Source: Kitasatospora sp. Root107
GTDB lineage: Bacteria; Actinomycetota; Actinomycetes; Streptomycetales; Streptomycetaceae
Reading direction: 5' to 3'
Assembly: GCF_001424875.1 (NCBI RefSeq)
Contig: NZ_LMCT01000067.1
Location: forward strand, 1 to 64,000
Length of the DNA stretch: 64,000 nucleotides
Both the position numbers and the translations under genes were made by a program. This document shows, one piece after another, positions 34,354 through 42,255 of the stretch (the stretch's first letter is position 1; every line of letters begins with the position of its first letter). The notes under the pieces are model-generated. The model was not told the origin of the DNA and did not search any database. It worked only from the letters and a program-made list of their open reading frames with translations.

Positions 34354-36999
34354 GTGTCCGCGAACAGCTTCGACGCCCGCAGCTCGCTGCAGGTGGGCGA
34401 CGAGTCGTACGAGATCTTCAAGCTCTCCGCCGTCGAGGGTTCCGAGCGGCTGCCGTACAGCCTCAAGGTGCTGCTGGAGAACCTGCTCCGCACCGAGGAC
34501 GGCGCGAACATCACCGCCGACCACATCCGGGCGCTGGGCAACTGGGACGAGAACGCCCAGCCCAGCCAGGAGATCCAGTTCACGCCCGCCCGCGTGATCA
34601 TGCAGGACTTCACCGGTGTCCCCTGTGTGGTCGACCTGGCCACCATGCGTGAGGCCGTGAAGGAGCTGGGCGGCGACCCGGCGAAGATCAACCCGCTGGC
34701 GCCGGCCGAGCTGGTCATCGACCACTCCGTCATCGCCGACAAGTTCGGCACCCCGGACGCCTTCGTCCAGAACGTCGAGATCGAGTACGGCCGCAACAAG
34801 GAGCGCTACCAGTTCCTGCGCTGGGGCCAGACCGCGTTCGACGAGTTCAAGGTCGTCCCCCCGGGCACCGGCATCGTGCACCAGGTCAACATCGAGCACC
34901 TGGCCCGCACCGTCATGGTCCGCAACGGCCAGGCGTACCCCGACACCTGCGTCGGCACCGACTCGCACACCACCATGGTCAACGGCCTGGGCGTGCTGGG
35001 CTGGGGCGTCGGTGGCATCGAGGCCGAGGCCGCGATGCTCGGCCAGCCGGTCTCCATGCTGATCCCGCGCGTGGTCGGCTTCAAGCTGAGCGGCGAGCTG
35101 CCGGCCGGCACCACCGCCACCGACCTGGTGCTCACCATCACCGAGATGCTGCGCAAGCACGGTGTGGTCGGCAAGTTCGTCGAGTTCTACGGCGCCGGCG
35201 TCACCGCCATCCCGCTGGCGAACCGCGCCACCATCGGCAACATGTCGCCGGAGTTCGGCTCGACCTGCGCGATCTTCCCGATCGACACCGAGACGATCAA
35301 CTACCTGAAGCTCACCGGCCGTTCGGCCCAGCAGCTCGCGCTGGTCGAGGCGTACGCCAAGGAGCAGGGCCTCTGGCACGACCCGTCGGTCGAGCCGGTC
35401 TACTCCGAGTACCTCGAGCTGGACGTCTCCACCGTCGTCCCGTCGATCTCCGGCCCGAAGCGTCCGCAGGACCGGGTGATCCTGGCCGAGGCGGCCGAGA
35501 AGTTCGCCGAGGTGCTGCCCGCGTACTCCGCCGAGGCCAGCAAGCCGACCGCCGTCACCGCTCCCGACGGCAGCAGCTACCAGATCGACAACGGCGCGGT
35601 CGTGATCGCCTCGATCACCTCCTGCACCAACACCTCCAACCCCTCCGTCATGCTGGGCGCCGCCCTGCTGGCGAAGAAGGCCGTGGAGAAGGGCCTGCAC
35701 GTCAAGCCCTGGGTCAAGACCACCCTGGCCCCCGGGTCCAAGGTCGTCATGGACTACTACGAGAAGGCCGGCCTCATCCCCTACATGGAGAAGCTCGGCT
35801 TCAACCTGGTGGGCTACGGCTGCGTCACCTGCATCGGCAACTCGGGCCCGCTGCCCGAGGAGGTCTCGGCCGCCGTCAACGAGGCCGACCTCGCGGTCGT
35901 CTCGGTGCTCTCCGGCAACCGTAACTTCGAGGGCCGGATCAACCCCGACGTCAAGATGAACTACCTGGCCTCCCCGCCGCTGGTGGTCGCCTACGCGCTC
36001 GCGGGCAACATGAACATCGACATCACCCGGGACGCGCTCGGCCAGGACCAGGACGGCAACGACGTCTTCCTCGCCGACATCTGGCCCTCCGAGAAGGAGG
36101 TCTCCGACACCGTCGCGAGCTCCATCGACGAGGCGATGTTCAACAAGGGCTACCAGGACGTCTTCGCCGGTGACCACCGCTGGCAGTCGCTCCCGATCCC
36201 GACCGGCAACACCTTCGAGTGGGACGCCGAGTCCACCTACGTCCGGAAGCCCCCGTACTTCGAGGGCATGGCCAAGACCCCGAGCCCGGTGAACGACATC
36301 GCCGGTGCCCGCGTGCTGGCCAAGCTGGGCGACTCGGTCACCACCGACCACATCTCCCCGGCCGGCAACATCAAGCCGGGCACCCCGGCCGCGCAGTACC
36401 TCACCGAGAACGGCGTGGAGAAGCGCGACTTCAACTCGTACGGCTCGCGCCGTGGCAACCACGAGGTGATGATCCGCGGCACCTTCGCCAACATCCGGCT
36501 GCGGAACCAGATCGCCGAGGGCACCGAGGGTGGCTACACCCGCGACTTCACCCAGCCCGACGCGCCGGTGTCGTTCATCTACGACGCCTCGCAGAACTAC
36601 CAGGCCGCCGGCATCCCGCTGGTCGTCCTGGCGGGCAAGGAGTACGGCTCTGGCTCGTCCCGTGACTGGGCCGCCAAGGGCACCGCGCTGCTCGGCGTCA
36701 AGGCCGTCATCGCCGAGTCCTACGAGCGCATCCACCGCTCGAACCTGATCGGCATGGGCGTCCTGCCGCTGCAGTTCCCGGAGGGCCAGACCGCCGAGTC
36801 GCTGGGTCTGACCGGCGAGGAGACCTTCTCCTTCACCGGCGTGACCGAGCTCAACGAGGGCCGCACCCCGAAGACCGTCAAGGTCACGGCGGGCGACCTC
36901 AGCTTCGACGCGGTGGTCCGGATCGACACCCCCGGCGAGGCGGACTACTACCGCAACGGCGGCATCCTGCAGTACGTGCTGCGTAGCCTGATCGGTTAA
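34354..36999 (+). CDS. acnA: Aconitate hydratase A
   Basis: This 881-residue TCA-cycle enzyme isomerises citrate to isocitrate through cis-aconitate. It is of the AcnA/IRP type (swivel domain C-terminal). The [4Fe-4S] cysteines lie in [10 protein letters not shown] and [12 protein letters not shown]. Other active-site stretches are [22 protein letters not shown] and [19 protein letters not shown] lies six bases before the GTG. A labile Fe-S cluster and the upstream sites suggest control by iron, citrate or oxidative stress. A 14-bp terminator follows. Confidence 0.97.
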   Translation: MSANSFDARSSLQVGDESYEIFKLSAVEGSERLPYSLKVLLENLLRTEDGANITADHIRALGNWDENAQPSQEIQFTPARVIMQDFTGVPCVVDLATMREAVKELGGDPAKINPLAPAELVIDHSVIADKFGTPDAFVQNVEIEYGRNKERYQFLRWGQTAFDEFKVVPPGTGIVHQVNIEHLARTVMVRNGQAYPDTCVGTDSHTTMVNGLGVLGWGVGGIEAEAAMLGQPVSMLIPRVVGFKLSGELPAGTTATDLVLTITEMLRKHGVVGKFVEFYGAGVTAIPLANRATIGNMSPEFGSTCAIFPIDTETINYLKLTGRSAQQLALVEAYAKEQGLWHDPSVEPVYSEYLELDVSTVVPSISGPKRPQDRVILAEAAEKFAEVLPAYSAEASKPTAVTAPDGSSYQIDNGAVVIASITSCTNTSNPSVMLGAALLAKKAVEKGLHVKPWVKTTLAPGSKVVMDYYEKAGLIPYMEKLGFNLVGYGCVTCIGNSGPLPEEVSAAVNEADLAVVSVLSGNRNFEGRINPDVKMNYLASPPLVVAYALAGNMNIDITRDALGQDQDGNDVFLADIWPSEKEVSDTVASSIDEAMFNKGYQDVFAGDHRWQSLPIPTGNTFEWDAESTYVRKPPYFEGMAKTPSPVNDIAGARVLAKLGDSVTTDHISPAGNIKPGTPAAQYLTENGVEKRDFNSYGSRRGNHEVMIRGTFANIRLRNQIAEGTEGGYTRDFTQPDAPVSFIYDASQNYQAAGIPLVVLAGKEYGSGSSRDWAAKGTALLGVKAVIAESYERIHRSNLIGMGVLPLQFPEGQTAESLGLTGEETFSFTGVTELNEGRTPKTVKVTAGDLSFDAVVRIDTPGEADYYRNGGILQYVLRSLIG

Positions 37000-37011
37000 G
37001 GCGCAGGACAG

Positions 37012-37045
37012 GAGGCCCGGACCGCATCGAAGCGGTCCGGGCCTC
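37012..37045 (+). terminator. acnA terminator
   Basis: A perfect 14-bp stem GAGGCCCGGACCGC / GCGGTCCGGGCCTC has an ATCGAA loop. TTGTGCGTT follows. Confidence 0.85.
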
Positions 37046-37063
37046 TTGTGCGTTCGCGCGCAA

Positions 37064-37102
37064 TGGACTAAACCTCTCAATCAGCACATGGTCCAGACCA
37101 AT
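37064..37102 (+). promoter_or_regulatory. DasR-like (dre)/chitinase direct-repeat elements
   Basis: TGGACTAAACC (37064-37074) and TGGTCCAGACC (37089-37099) are 25 bases apart. The second, within ATGGTCCAGACCAAT, is one base from the palindromic dre core TGGTCTAGACCA. Both lie within 70 bases of the chitinase start, where Streptomyces chitinase direct repeats usually occur. Confidence 0.7.
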
Positions 37103-37130
37103 TGACGCTGATTCAGAGAACGGGTCCCGC

Positions 37131-38429
37131 ATGCCCAGAAGAACCTCTGCACTGCTCGCGGCCGTCACCATCGCCGCCGTACTGGCCCCCACCACGGCTC
37201 AGGCCCACACCACCCCGCGCCTGAACGGCGAGCGGGTCGGTTACTTCACCCAGTGGGGCGTCTACAGCGGCTTCTCATTCAAGAACGTCCAGACCTCCGG
37301 CCAGGCCGCGAAGCTCACGGTGATCAACTACGCCTTCGGCAACGTCAACGCCGAGGGCAGGTGCTTCGAGGCCAACAAGGCCGGGGTGGGCGACGCCTGG
37401 GCCGACTACCAGCGCCCGGTCGGCGCCGAGGAGTCGGTGGACGGCCAGGCCGACACCGCCGAGCAGCCGCTGAAGGGCAGCTTCAACCAGCTGCGCAAGC
37501 TCAAGGCGAAGAACCCCCAGCTCAAGGCCGTGATCTCGCTGGGTGGTTGGACCTGGTCGAAGTACTTCTCGGACGCCGCGCTGACCGATGCCTCCAGGAA
37601 GGCCTTCGTCTCCTCCTGTCTGGACCTGTACGTCCGGGGCAACCTGCCGCAGCTCGGATCGGCCGAGGGCGGCACCGGGGCCGGCGCCGGTGTCTTCGAC
37701 GGCATCGACCTGGACTGGGAGTACCCGGGCGGCGGCGGCGACGCGGGCAACGTGGTCCGCCCGGAGGACGGTCGCAACTTCACCCTGCTGGTGCAGGAGT
37801 TCCGCCGTCAGCTGGACGAGTTGGGGAAGAAGTCGCGGCAGCACTACCTGCTGACCGCCGCCGTGGCCGCCAACGAGACCGTGGCGGACCGGCTGGAGCT
37901 CCCCAGGGTCGCCAGGTCGGTCGACTGGCTCAACCTGATGACCTACGACCTGCACGGCCCCTGGGAGGGCACCGGGCCGACCGCCCACCAGGCCAACCTG
38001 TTCGCGGACAGCGCAGACCCCTCGCCGACGCAGCGCAGCGGTGACAAGGTGGTCAGGCACTACATCGAGCGTGGCCTGCCGGCCCGTCAGGCCGTGCTCG
38101 GGGTGCCGTTCTACGCCCACGGCTGGACCGGGGTGCAGCCGGGCCCGAGGAAGAACGGCCTGTACCAGCCCGCCACCGCGGCGGTGCCGGACCTGCCGTA
38201 CAAGGAAGTGAAGAACCTGCCGGGCACGGTGCACACGGACTGGCTGCGCGGAGCCAGCTGGAAGTACGACGGAACGACGCTGTACACCTTCGACACCCCC
38301 GAGGTGCTCAGCTACAAGGCCGCCTACTCGCGCTTGAACGGCCTTGGTGGTGTGATGCTCTGGGCCCTGGACAACGACGACAGCAATGGCACCCTGGTGA
38401 AGGCGCTGGACAAGGGTCTGAGGTTCTGA
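37131..38429 (+). CDS. Secreted GH18 chitinase
   Basis: This 432-residue glycosidase hydrolyses chitin to chitobiose-type products. Residues 1-25 are a signal peptide ending TTAQAH. The catalytic GH18 motif is DGIDLDWEYPG, with Glu197 as the acid/base; SLGGW and LMTYDLHG are other barrel strands, and VMLWALDND closes the active site. There is no carbohydrate-binding or fibronectin module, so it is a catalytic-domain-only form. DasR-type repeats precede it and the diacetylchitobiose/GlcNAc importer ngcEFG follows, giving a local chitin-use unit. Confidence 0.93.
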   Translation: MPRRTSALLAAVTIAAVLAPTTAQAHTTPRLNGERVGYFTQWGVYSGFSFKNVQTSGQAAKLTVINYAFGNVNAEGRCFEANKAGVGDAWADYQRPVGAEESVDGQADTAEQPLKGSFNQLRKLKAKNPQLKAVISLGGWTWSKYFSDAALTDASRKAFVSSCLDLYVRGNLPQLGSAEGGTGAGAGVFDGIDLDWEYPGGGGDAGNVVRPEDGRNFTLLVQEFRRQLDELGKKSRQHYLLTAAVAANETVADRLELPRVARSVDWLNLMTYDLHGPWEGTGPTAHQANLFADSADPSPTQRSGDKVVRHYIERGLPARQAVLGVPFYAHGWTGVQPGPRKNGLYQPATAAVPDLPYKEVKNLPGTVHTDWLRGASWKYDGTTLYTFDTPEVLSYKAAYSRLNGLGGVMLWALDNDDSNGTLVKALDKGLRF

Positions 38430-38477
38430 CGGCGGTCCAACCCGTGATCTGAGCCGGGCCCGACCCCGCTCGACCCC

Positions 38478-38525
38478 ACGCGCAGTTTCGTGCGTCACTG
38501 TTCTGTGATGCGCGAAGCTGCGCGT
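38478..38525 (+). terminator. Chitinase terminator, 21-bp stem
   Basis: Bases 38478-38498 pair with 38505-38525 (three G-U wobbles) around a TGTTCT loop, followed by TTCTATGTT. A small palindrome TGTTCAAACGAACA (38531-38544) and TGCAGGCCCCCTGCA (38591-38605) follow in the same gap. Confidence 0.75.
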
Positions 38526-38670
38526 TTCTATGTTCAAACGAACACAAGCGCGCTAGATTCTCCTGCATCGACGGGCCGGATGGGCAAATATGCAGGCCCC
38601 CTGCACATTGCACATGCTGCATCGCCGACAACGCTTTGGCCCCCAGGGGCCGCATCGGGCGGTTCGGCTA

Positions 38671-38700
38671 TTGCTGCCAGATGAACAGTGGACTATACCT
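38671..38700 (+). promoter_or_regulatory. ngcE promoter with DasR-like site
   Basis: TTGCTG (38671-38676), 17 bases, then TATACC (38694-38699) form a promoter. AGTGGACTATACCT (38687-38700) on the -10 matches the same TGGACTAnACC element seen before the chitinase and resembles a dre site, so a repressor there would block initiation. Confidence 0.7.
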
Positions 38701-38822
38701 TTGCCCATCACAGAAACCGCCTCTGACCGGCCCCTTGGCCGCTGGGCGCGCCTCACTGGCAGGAATTGACGATCCGTCAGTACCTGTACGCATCTTCTGG
38801 ACACCGAGGGGTTAGGGCACTC

Positions 38823-40223
38823 ATGGGCTCTGCAACCGAGTACAACCGCCGTGACATCTTCAAGCGGGCCGCGGCCATCACCGTGCTCGCGGCCGGCAGC
38901 GGTTCGCTGCTCGCCGCCTGTGCCGGTGGCACCAGCAGCAACGACAGCAAGAAGGCCGGCGAGTACAACCTGAAGGACGCCAAGAACCCGTTCGGCGTGG
39001 ACGCCAAGAAGGGTCTTGAGGTCTTCATCTTCGACGGTGGCTACGGCAAGGACTACCTGGCCGCGTTCGCCGCGATCTACGCCAAGACCTACCCGGACGC
39101 CAAGATCGACCAGCAGGCCGACAAGGACATCACGGGCAAGCTGCAGCCGCGCTTCAACGCCGGCTCCCCGCCGGACGTCATCGACGACTCGGGCAACAAG
39201 CAGATCAAGCTCGACGTGCTGGCCAAGGACAAGAGCCTGGTCGACCTGGCCCCGCTGCTGGACGCGCCGTACATCGACGACCCGTCGAAGAAGGTCCGCG
39301 ACGTCCTGATGCCCGGGACCATCGAGTCCGGCACGATCGACGGCAAGGTCTACAACCTGTCGTACGCGTACACCATGTGGGGCCTGTGGTTCTCCGGCAA
39401 GCTCTTCAAGGACAACGGCTGGACCGTGCCGAAGACCTGGGCCGACTTCATCACCATCTGTGAGCAGGCCAAGGCCAAGGGCATCGCCCCGCTCGCCCAC
39501 CAGGGCAAGTACCCGTACTACATCAACGTCGCCATCCTGGACATGATCGCCAAGCAGGGCGGCCTCGACCTGATGGCCCGGATCGACAAGCTCGACCCGA
39601 CCGCGTGGGACGACCCGGCCGTGAAGACCGCCGTCGAGGCGTTCTTCCAGGTGGTGGAGAAGGACTTCCTGCTCCCCGGCACCAACGGCATGACCCACAC
39701 CGAGTCGCAGACCGCGTGGAACCAGTACAAGGCGGTCTTCATCCCGTCCGGTTCCTGGCTGGAGAACGAGCAGCTCGCCTCCACCCCGGCCGACTTCGAG
39801 ATGACCTTCCTGCCGATGCCGTCGCTGCCCGGCGACAAGCTCCCGTTCGAGGCCATCCGGGCCGGCTCCGGCGAGCCGTTCGTGGTGCCGACCAAGGCCA
39901 AGAACGTGGCCGGCGGCCTGGAGTTCCTCCGGATGATGCTGACCAAGGAGGCGTCGGGCAAGTTCGCCCAGGCCGCCAACAGCCTCACCTGCCTCAAGGA
40001 CGGTGTCGGCCCGGACGTCCAGCTGAAGCCGGGCACCAAGTCCACCGTCGTGGCGCTGAAGGCGGCGGGCGACAAGGTCTTCAACTTCCAGTACCCGAAC
40101 ACCGCGAGCAAGTTCGACGAGGACCTGCAGAACGCGTCCGGTGAGCTCCTGGCCAAGCGCATCACTCCGGCGGAGTGGATCAAGCGCGCCAAGGAGTCGG
40201 CCACCAAGAACAAGAGCGCCTGA
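38823..40223 (+). CDS. ngcE: N-acetylglucosamine/chitobiose ABC transporter binding lipoprotein NgcE
   Basis: This 466-residue CUT1-family sugar receptor has twin arginines (YNRRDIFKRA), a hydrophobic stretch and lipobox LLAAC with the lipid Cys near residue 36. The mature part follows NgcE: FIFDGGYGKDYLAAFAAIY, PPDVIDDSGNKQ, LSYAYTMWGLWFSGKLF and PSGSWLENE. It captures GlcNAc or (GlcNAc)2 released by chitinases. GAGGGG lies about 12 bases before ATG 38823; the upstream in-frame ATG is less likely. No ATPase gene is in the operon, as usual for ngc systems that use the shared MsiK. Confidence 0.9.
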   Translation: MGSATEYNRRDIFKRAAAITVLAAGSGSLLAACAGGTSSNDSKKAGEYNLKDAKNPFGVDAKKGLEVFIFDGGYGKDYLAAFAAIYAKTYPDAKIDQQADKDITGKLQPRFNAGSPPDVIDDSGNKQIKLDVLAKDKSLVDLAPLLDAPYIDDPSKKVRDVLMPGTIESGTIDGKVYNLSYAYTMWGLWFSGKLFKDNGWTVPKTWADFITICEQAKAKGIAPLAHQGKYPYYINVAILDMIAKQGGLDLMARIDKLDPTAWDDPAVKTAVEAFFQVVEKDFLLPGTNGMTHTESQTAWNQYKAVFIPSGSWLENEQLASTPADFEMTFLPMPSLPGDKLPFEAIRAGSGEPFVVPTKAKNVAGGLEFLRMMLTKEASGKFAQAANSLTCLKDGVGPDVQLKPGTKSTVVALKAAGDKVFNFQYPNTASKFDEDLQNASGELLAKRITPAEWIKRAKESATKNKSA

Positions 40224-40239
40224 CCGGCGATGTGTTCTG

Positions 40240-40277
40240 GCGCACCGGGGGCCTCCCGCACCAGGCCCCCGGTGCGC
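40240..40277 (+). terminator. Intra-operon hairpin between ngcE and ngcF
   Basis: A perfect 15-bp stem (40240-40254 with 40263-40277) follows the binding-protein gene. No T-run is present. Such hairpins stabilise the upstream mRNA or partly terminate, keeping receptor above permease levels. Confidence 0.65.
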
Positions 40278-40305
40278 TCACGCCTGACGGACAGGAGATG
40301 TGACC

Positions 40306-41238
40306 ATGCGTCACGGCAAGTACCCCTTCATCGTGGGGTTCCTCTTTCTTCCGATCCTGCTGTACGTGGGCCTGGTGCTCTGGCCCTACGCGCAGACGTT
40401 CGGATACTCCCTGACCGACTGGTCGGGGCAGAGCCAGGAGATGAACTTCGTCGGCCTGGACAACTACACCAAGCTCCTCGGTGACGAGGTCTTCCTCGGC
40501 GCGCTCTGGCACAACCTGCTCCTGCTCGCCGTGCTTCCGGTCGCCACCATCCTGATCGCGCTGTTCTTCGCCTTCATGCTCAACGTGGGCGGCAAGGGCG
40601 GCACCGGCGGTGTCCAGGGTGTCGCGGGTGCCGCCTTCTACAAGGTGGTCTTCTTCTTCCCGCAGGTCCTGTCGATCGCCATCCTGGCGGTGCTCTGGCA
40701 GGCGGTGTACCGCAGCGACGGCGCGGGTCTGGCCAACGGCGCGCTGATCGAGCTCGGCCTTGGCGACCCGCAGCACCCGGTCGAGTGGCTGAACGACCCG
40801 AACCTGGTGCTCTGGTGCATCATGGGCGTCCTGATCTGGGGCGGCGTCGGGTTCTACCTGGTGCTGTTCTCGGCGGCCATGCAGTCGATCCCGAAGGACA
40901 TCTACGAGGCGGCGCTGCTGGACGGCGCCAAGCGTGGCCAGACCTTCTTCAAGATCACCCTGCCGCTGCTCTGGGAGACCATCCAGACCGCCTGGGTCTA
41001 CCTCGCCATCGTGGCGATGGACGCCTTCGCGCTGGTGGCCAGCATGACCCCGGGCCGCACCTACGGCGGTGGCCCGGACCACCACAGCGAGTTGATGTCG
41101 ACGTACCTGATGCGCAACTTCCTCGCCTTCGGTGAGGCGGGCTACGCCTGCGCGATGGGTGTTGTGATCTTCTTCTTCACCCTCATCCTGTCCGTCGTCT
41201 CGCTGCGGGTCACCCGGCGCGAGCGCATCGAGTACTGA
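40306..41238 (+). CDS. ngcF: Sugar ABC transporter permease NgcF (MalF type)
   Basis: This 310-residue membrane protein has about six helices. The EAA loop reads YEAALLDGAKRGQTFFKITLPLLWET and would dock on the MsiK-type ATPase. The first helix (YPFIVGFLFLPILLYVGLVLW) starts almost at the N-terminus. CAGGAGA lies about seven bases before ATG 40306; a GTG six bases earlier is possible but too close to the site. Confidence 0.92.
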   Translation: MRHGKYPFIVGFLFLPILLYVGLVLWPYAQTFGYSLTDWSGQSQEMNFVGLDNYTKLLGDEVFLGALWHNLLLLAVLPVATILIALFFAFMLNVGGKGGTGGVQGVAGAAFYKVVFFFPQVLSIAILAVLWQAVYRSDGAGLANGALIELGLGDPQHPVEWLNDPNLVLWCIMGVLIWGGVGFYLVLFSAAMQSIPKDIYEAALLDGAKRGQTFFKITLPLLWETIQTAWVYLAIVAMDAFALVASMTPGRTYGGGPDHHSELMSTYLMRNFLAFGEAGYACAMGVVIFFFTLILSVVSLRVTRRERIEY

Positions 41239-41250
41239 GCGGGGCATGGC

Positions 41251-42195
41251 ATGAGTACCAGCATCGACAAGACCACGACCGTTCCCGCCCAACGCTCCGT
41301 CAAGCCCCGGCCGCCGGCCAAGGAGGCGCGCTTCGCCGACGGTGGCGGGGTGCTGAACGTGTTCTCGCACGGCTTCCTGGCCATCTGGGCCCTGCTGATC
41401 CTGTTCCCGCTGGCCTGGGTGGTGCTCGGCTCGTTCAAGACCGACACCCAGATCAACACCAGCGCCTGGAGCTGGCCGACCTCCTGGAGCTTCAAGAACT
41501 TCGGCAGCGCCTGGGAGAAGGGCATCGGCGGCTTCTTCGCCAACACCCTGATCGTGCTGGCGGGTTCGCTGACCCTGACCATGCTGCTCGGCGCGATGGC
41601 GGCTTACGTGCTGGCCCGCTACGAGTTCAAGGGCAACCGGTCGATCTACTTCCTGTTCGTCGCGGGCGCGATGTTCCCCGTCTACCTCGCGCTCGTCCCG
41701 CTGTTCTTCATGGTCCGCAACCTCGGCGAGATCAGCCCGTACCTCGGTCTGAACAGCTACGGCGGCCTGATCCTGGTGTACACGGCGTACTCGCTGCCGT
41801 TCACCGTGTTCTTCCTGCACTCGTTCTTCCGCACGCTGCCCACCGCGATCCACGAGGCGGCCATGCTGGACGGCTGCTCGCACGCGCGGGCGTTCTTCCA
41901 GGTGATGGTGCCGATGGCCAAGCCCGGCCTGATCAGCGTCGGCATCTTCAACGTGCTGGGGCAGTGGAACCAGTACATCCTGCCGGTCACCCTGATGCAG
42001 CCGACCTCGGCCGGCGAGGCCGACCACTCGATGCTGGCCCAGGGCCTGGTCAACCTCGCCCTGCAGTCCGGCTACAAGAGCGACGCCCCGGCGCTGTTCG
42101 CGGGTATGACCATCGCGATGCTGCCGGTGCTGGTGGTGTACCTGTCCTTCCAGCGGCAGGTGCAGTCGGGTCTCACCTCGGCCACCCTGAAGTAG
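41251..42195 (+). CDS. ngcG: Sugar ABC transporter permease NgcG (MalG type)
   Basis: This 314-residue membrane protein has a hydrophilic 30-residue N-terminus and about six helices. The EAA loop is HEAAMLDGCSHARAFFQVMVPM. MalG-like landmarks are ILFPLAWVVLGSFKTDTQIN and VLGQWNQYILPVTLMQ. It starts 12 bases after ngcF. With NgcF it forms the pore for GlcNAc/chitobiose. A 17-bp terminator follows. Confidence 0.92.
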   Translation: MSTSIDKTTTVPAQRSVKPRPPAKEARFADGGGVLNVFSHGFLAIWALLILFPLAWVVLGSFKTDTQINTSAWSWPTSWSFKNFGSAWEKGIGGFFANTLIVLAGSLTLTMLLGAMAAYVLARYEFKGNRSIYFLFVAGAMFPVYLALVPLFFMVRNLGEISPYLGLNSYGGLILVYTAYSLPFTVFFLHSFFRTLPTAIHEAAMLDGCSHARAFFQVMVPMAKPGLISVGIFNVLGQWNQYILPVTLMQPTSAGEADHSMLAQGLVNLALQSGYKSDAPALFAGMTIAMLPVLVVYLSFQRQVQSGLTSATLK

Positions 42196-42210
42196 TCGCC
42201 CGGAGACGCA

Positions 42211-42248
42211 GAAGGGGCCGCCCACTTATCCAAGTGGGCGGCCCCTTC
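42211..42248. terminator. Bidirectional terminator between ngcG and pepN
   Basis: A perfect 17-bp stem (42211-42227 with 42232-42248) has a four-base loop and ends eight bases before the convergent pepN stop. Confidence 0.85.
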
Positions 42249-42255
42249 AGTGCGT

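Noticed and set aside
34348-37080. 910-codon minus-strand frame across acnA
   Set aside because: Antisense to acnA, with Val/Gly/Asp/Leu-rich low-complexity translation.
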